NCBI GenBank assembly: GCA_947652115.1
Contig: OX393570.1
Span: forward strand, 14,964,464 to 15,028,463
Reading direction: 5' to 3'
DNA from: Blastomussa wellsi
Lineage: Eukaryota; Cnidaria; Anthozoa; Scleractinia; Plerogyridae
DNA length: 64,000 nucleotides
Shown here: one piece after another, positions 60,466-64,000 of the stretch
Layout: the number at the start of each line of letters is the position of its first letter
How positions within the stretch are numbered: position 1 is the stretch's first letter
Position numbers and translations under genes: made by a program
The notes under the pieces: generated by a model
Seen by the model: the letters and a program-made list of their open reading frames with translations, nothing else
What the model was told of the DNA's origin: nothing
Database searches by the model: none

Positions 60466-61824
60466 CCGGCAAAAATGATCGTCAGCTTACACCTGATACA
60501 CCTGGACACTTGCTTGTGTTATAGCGAAGGAATGTATTAATGTTTACTGCTGTACAGAGTCTTGTGCTCAGCTGCTAGAGCGTTACGAGAAATCACAAAT
60601 TCCTTATCTAGAAGAATGTTGAATGGAGATTTGCCATCAGAATGCAGGGGCACCCAACGAGTCTGTTCCTCACTTTATCTGTTCCCCAGCGCAAATGTTG
60701 CTGACCGGCAAAGTGGTTCAGTATATGTTTTCTCGTGGCGGTTGTCACTGAAAAATACTACTACTTTTGCGCTGGCCTATTGCAACTCGGAAGGGCGACT
60801 GAAGAAACTGCTCTACGAAGGCTTGAATCTCGTTGAGAGGAGTAGATTTCAACGGTTTTAATTTCCATGTCCGCACGTTTGTTGTTTGTTCTAATTGCTG
60901 GCTGGGAAAAATATGGATCATGTGCTGGAATAAAGGAAAAGATAAATTTTTCCCAGCAACACTCAAGAACACCTTTAAATGTTTTAATATCATATATTTT
61001 CATTGGGGTGGGGGGGGGGGGGCTCTTCATTCATTTGGATAAAAGAATGTATTTTCCACCGTTTTTTCGATCGGTGCCTCCTGAGAATGGAACCTCTGAA
61101 TGCGTCGCTGTACACCCAACAGCGTCTCAGGTTCGGACTCGTACTCGTCTCCATTAATTTTGCCGACATATTGCAAATAAGTGGCCTAGCAATTGAGGCC
61201 ACCAGCTGGTAAGCCTAAAACGTCTCCGCTTTCCTTGCTTATCAACAAGAAATAACATAGAAGTGTTTTATTTCGCTGGGAATTTTTGGTTGTTTCGGGG
61301 ATACGCGAACTGTCGAAGCGAGGTTTTGGTGGGACTCCAAATATCCAAATTAGTCACTCACTCACTCACGCAGGAGGCAAATCTTTGATCAACGGAAAGT
61401 CGGAATTTTCTCTTTTTGACGGTATTTTTTGGCCTTTTCGAAAAGTAAGTATAAGAAAGTACAATAAACGCTAAAAAATGTTTCACTTTACGGCACCTTA
61501 ACATGAGAAAAAATAAAGACGAACCACATGGAACAGGACTAAATTATAAAAATGTAGGAAACCTTAAAAATTCTAGTTTTTGAGGTAGAAAATCACCAAC
61601 GAGGAACAAATAAACGTATGAAGAAGTTTGAGACGGGTTATAAATAAAAAAATCTGAAAAACTTTTACTAAATTTTTCAAATTGTACGAGCAATGACCTA
61701 ACGCCTTTAAAACGGTTGCGCGCGGATGTCAATTGCGCGTACATTATGGCGTCACATTGATTAACTATGAAAAAAAGAAAATATTCTTTGCTGGTCATCA
61801 CTGACAAGAAGATAAAGAAGGAAA

Positions 61825-62781
61825 ATGGTAGCGTCACGCTTGGTTGTGCTTTGGCATAAGATTCTGTTATCACCGCCAGTATGGTTTGTAGTGGAAATTG
61901 TTGCTAAGAAACCTTGGAAGTGGAGTTTATACAGTTCTGTGGCTGTAACAAGTTTTCTTCCAATACTTACGCTGACAGCGCTCACTTTGGGTACAGTTTT
62001 GTGCGGTTTTATCTCTCTTGTTCTACTTCAGTGCGGATTACTATCTCTGGCAATCGCGTCTTTCATGTCGTCAATCGCAGTTCTTGTTCCTGCAGCGCTT
62101 ACAATGACATTTTTCGTGTATTTGATCTACAAACTTGTAACTATGGCCTTGCGTGCGCTACGGTGGTTGTTAGCCTTACCAAAAACAATATTTGAATGGA
62201 TCAAACAAGAAGTAAAAGGTGTTTTTACGTGGGTCTCTGAGTTCGTCAATAATCTATGTTTTTGGAAATCTATGAAAAGAAAGCACCGAAAAGACACAAC
62301 CACACAAGAACCAGAAGTACGGACGAGGGAAAGCCACAGAACAAGGAGAAGAAATTCACCTCATTTGCTGGATTCTGAGAAAGAAAACTTCGAGTACTAC
62401 ACTCGCCATTCCCGAAAAAGGTCAAAGGGATGGTTCGCTCAGTGGATGAATGGAGAAAGTGACAGCAGTGGTTCAGATAGCGACAGAAGTTTCATATCCT
62501 GCCCACACGGTTACATTTTGCATCTTTCACGCAACGGAAAATATTACGAGCTTGCCTGTGGAGTGTGCGCTAGAGAGCGGCGCTCAGCAAGCTGTTTATC
62601 GTCTGATATCGAGTTCACCTCAGGATCTAGCTCGGATTCGTACCACACAGCTGATGAGTGGCTTGTAGAAGATTGCGATGGCAACATTATTCCTGATTAC
62701 AGGGACCGAGAATTCAAGATGTATGAAGCGCTTTTGAAAAGGGATTTCTGTACTGGTGCCGTGGGAAATAATTATTACTAG
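61825..62781 (+). CDS. Intronless membrane protein, promethin/LDAF1-like architecture
   Basis: A 318-aa single-exon ORF. Residues 1-35 hold a short amphipathic segment. Residues about 36-108 are two or three tightly packed hydrophobic segments (VTSFLPILTLTALTLG, FISLVLLQCGLLSLAIAS, AVLVPAALTMTFFVYLIY). This pattern resembles promethin (LDAF1/TMEM159), the seipin partner that seeds lipid droplets. A second amphipathic helix follows (WLLALPKTIFEWIKQEVKG), then a basic stretch (KRKHRKD), then a Ser/Asp-rich cytosolic tail with a Cys cluster (ISCPHGY ... ACGVCARE) and an acidic end. Promethin is about 160 aa, so the tail would be an extension. The first ATG is used; no upstream in-frame Met was seen. 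Family assignment rests on hydrophobic pattern only; the gene itself is likely real. Confidence 0.7.
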   Translation: MVASRLVVLWHKILLSPPVWFVVEIVAKKPWKWSLYSSVAVTSFLPILTLTALTLGTVLCGFISLVLLQCGLLSLAIASFMSSIAVLVPAALTMTFFVYLIYKLVTMALRALRWLLALPKTIFEWIKQEVKGVFTWVSEFVNNLCFWKSMKRKHRKDTTTQEPEVRTRESHRTRRRNSPHLLDSEKENFEYYTRHSRKRSKGWFAQWMNGESDSSGSDSDRSFISCPHGYILHLSRNGKYYELACGVCARERRSASCLSSDIEFTSGSSSDSYHTADEWLVEDCDGNIIPDYRDREFKMYEALLKRDFCTGAVGNNYY

Positions 62782-62807
62782 CTGAATTATAGTCTGCAAA
62801 TTCAATT

Positions 62808-62877
62808 GTTCTTTTTCGCTCTCGGCCCGAGGGACGTTTCGCGTGAAACGTTCCTCGGGCCGTGAGCCAAGAAGAAC
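62808..62877. repeat. 70-bp palindrome after the membrane-protein gene
   Basis: gttctttttcgctctcggcc pairs with ggccgtgagccaagaagaac around gagggacgtttcgcgtgaaa. It starts 27 bases after the stop codon, so it could be a MITE or could form a hairpin in the 3' UTR. Confidence 0.75.
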
Positions 62878-63117
62878 GCCTGTATTCGCAGGTTAGTTGA
62901 ATTAACGTATTTCCTTGTTTGATGGACTCTTTAAAACCAAATGTTTTTAATACTCCCCTTAAAAAACGTCTTCGCCAAATGTTTTTAATACTCCCCTTAA
63001 AAAATGTCTTCCCTTTTGCACCAAATACTGCTTCAAATTCCTGTCAACAATCATGAATCTCCCCTTTGAACAAATCCAAATCTCCCCAAACCAAATTCCC
63101 CCTTTTGAAGGAAATAA

Positions 63118-64000
63118 TTGAAGTGGCTGCAAACTGTTTCCTGCATTTCTCAGCACCTCAACTTTAGCGAATAGGTACTTTTAGATAACTTTCAGTTGAG
63201 GCAACAATTTTGTATCAACCAGATGTCCATTCACTGGTGAACAAGTTGTGATAATTTCATTGTCATTACAAGTTACGATAGCGACAGTATAACCTTCTAA
63301 ATACACCCTTAACTTTAGCTTTAACTGCCAATAAATCAAAAACGAGCGCGGTGACCCATATTTTTCGTTATCGAGTCTTGATCAGCGAAAAAAGATGAAA
63401 CTTTTTTTAAAAGTTTCAAAAAATTCTTTACATGAGGTTCAGTTAAATGTACGAAAATTTAAGGTGACCCAGAGCTGCATGCAAAGAAGTTTTTGAAACT
63501 TTGCAAAAAGTCTCATCTATTTTTGTTGACAAATTATAATAAAAAATATGGGTCACCGAGCTCTTTTAAAGTTAAGGTTATGCTGTCGCTATGGTAACCC
63601 TTGTGCCATAAAATTATAACAACTTGTTCACCAATCATTGGTCATTTGTTTAACACCATGATTGTAGCATCAGCTGATAAAGAGTGGTTGAAGTGGCTGC
63701 AAACTGTTTCCTTCATTTCTCAGCACCTCAACTTTGACGGATACATACTTTTAGATAATTTTCAGTTGATGCAACAATTTTTTATCAACCAGTTGTCCAT
63801 TCACTGGTGAACAAGTTGTGATGATTTTATTGTCATTACAAGTTACGGTAGCGACAGTATAACCTTCCAAATACACCCTTAACTTTAGCTTTAACTGCCA
63901 ATAAACCAAAAACGAGCCCGGTGACCCATATTTTTTTGTTATCGAATTTTGATCAGCGAGACAAGATGAAAATTTTTGCAAAGTTTAAAAAAATTCTTTG
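63118..64000. repeat. Direct repeat pair with inverted core, running off the window
   Basis: 63118-63432 and 63688-64000 are direct repeats of about 313 bp (ttgaagtggctgcaaactgt ... aaaaattcttt) with few differences. The sequence between them includes the complement of their inner half (atatgggtcaccgagctc and aaggttatgctgtcgctatgg). This suggests a palindromic element or two nested copies. The right copy is cut by the window end. No coding sequence is recognised. Confidence 0.75.

Larger units (their letters stand above)
58566..61824. other. Intergenic region with MITE-like repeats
   Basis: Contains a repeat at 58620-58900 (related to 53565-53640), a hairpin element at 59026-59166, three ctgtccgattaca words at 59403-59458, and an element-like segment bounded by ttaaagggaac words at about 60065-60460. 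A G-rich run lies at 61003-61022. The 99-codon frame at 60562-60861 is open but unrecognised. I see no convincing gene. Confidence 0.5.

Overview
This is a eukaryotic, AT-rich, intron-rich window. It most likely comes from an anthozoan cnidarian, probably a stony coral. The evidence is short exons split by long repeat-laden introns, cnidarian-type mobile elements (a tyrosine-recombinase retrotransposon, CR1/L2-like LINE tails, Penelope-like GIY-YIG fragments, tRNA-derived SINEs, many hairpin MITEs), and protein sequences that stay close to human orthologues. The organism is an inference. Most real exons are shorter than typical ORF cut-offs and were found from splice sites plus conserved protein sequence.

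Layout. (1) 1360-19672, + strand: the last 11 exons of TBC1D23 (rhodanese-like domain and C-terminal PH-like domain); the TBC-domain exons lie before the window. Its 5.8 kb intron (11375-17174) holds a small unrecognised 3-exon minus-strand gene (14048-14908), a broken short ORF (16120-16413), a LINE tail and an odd ORF followed by a histone-like stem-loop. (2) 19673-24435: convergent intergenic space full of MITEs and a Penelope GIY-YIG remnant. (3) 24436-39686, - strand: complete NAA50 in six exons. Its 12.3 kb second intron carries two large elements back to back: a DIRS/PAT/Ngaro-type retrotransposon with split direct repeats (29070-34507), and a 4500-bp terminal-inverted-repeat transposon (34581-39080) that encodes a retroviral-integrase-like transposase and, convergently, a HECT-type ubiquitin-ligase-like protein. 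(4) 39795-50596, + strand: complete VPS26C in eleven exons, head-to-head with NAA50 over a 108-bp gap. Its first intron contains a 61-bp minisatellite of about 35 copies, and its second intron looks like an AT-AC intron. (5) 53756-58416, + strand: an unrecognised protein of about 1170 residues made mostly of internal repeats in one 3.3 kb exon. (6) 61825-62781, + strand: an intronless 318-aa membrane protein resembling promethin/LDAF1. (7) 62782-64000: inverted and direct repeats.

How the genes relate. TBC1D23 (bridge between trans-Golgi golgins and the WASH subunit FAM21) and VPS26C (Retriever subunit) both act in endosomal cargo sorting. NAA50 is an N-terminal acetyltransferase and probably shares a promoter with VPS26C. 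The most unusual content is the 4.5 kb transposon: both of its genes start inside its inverted repeats, and its HECT gene has itself been interrupted by a 1085-bp element with a clean 6-bp target duplication. Also notable are the candidate AT-AC intron, a MITE family with 9-bp target duplications, and the recently inserted split-direct-repeat retrotransposon.
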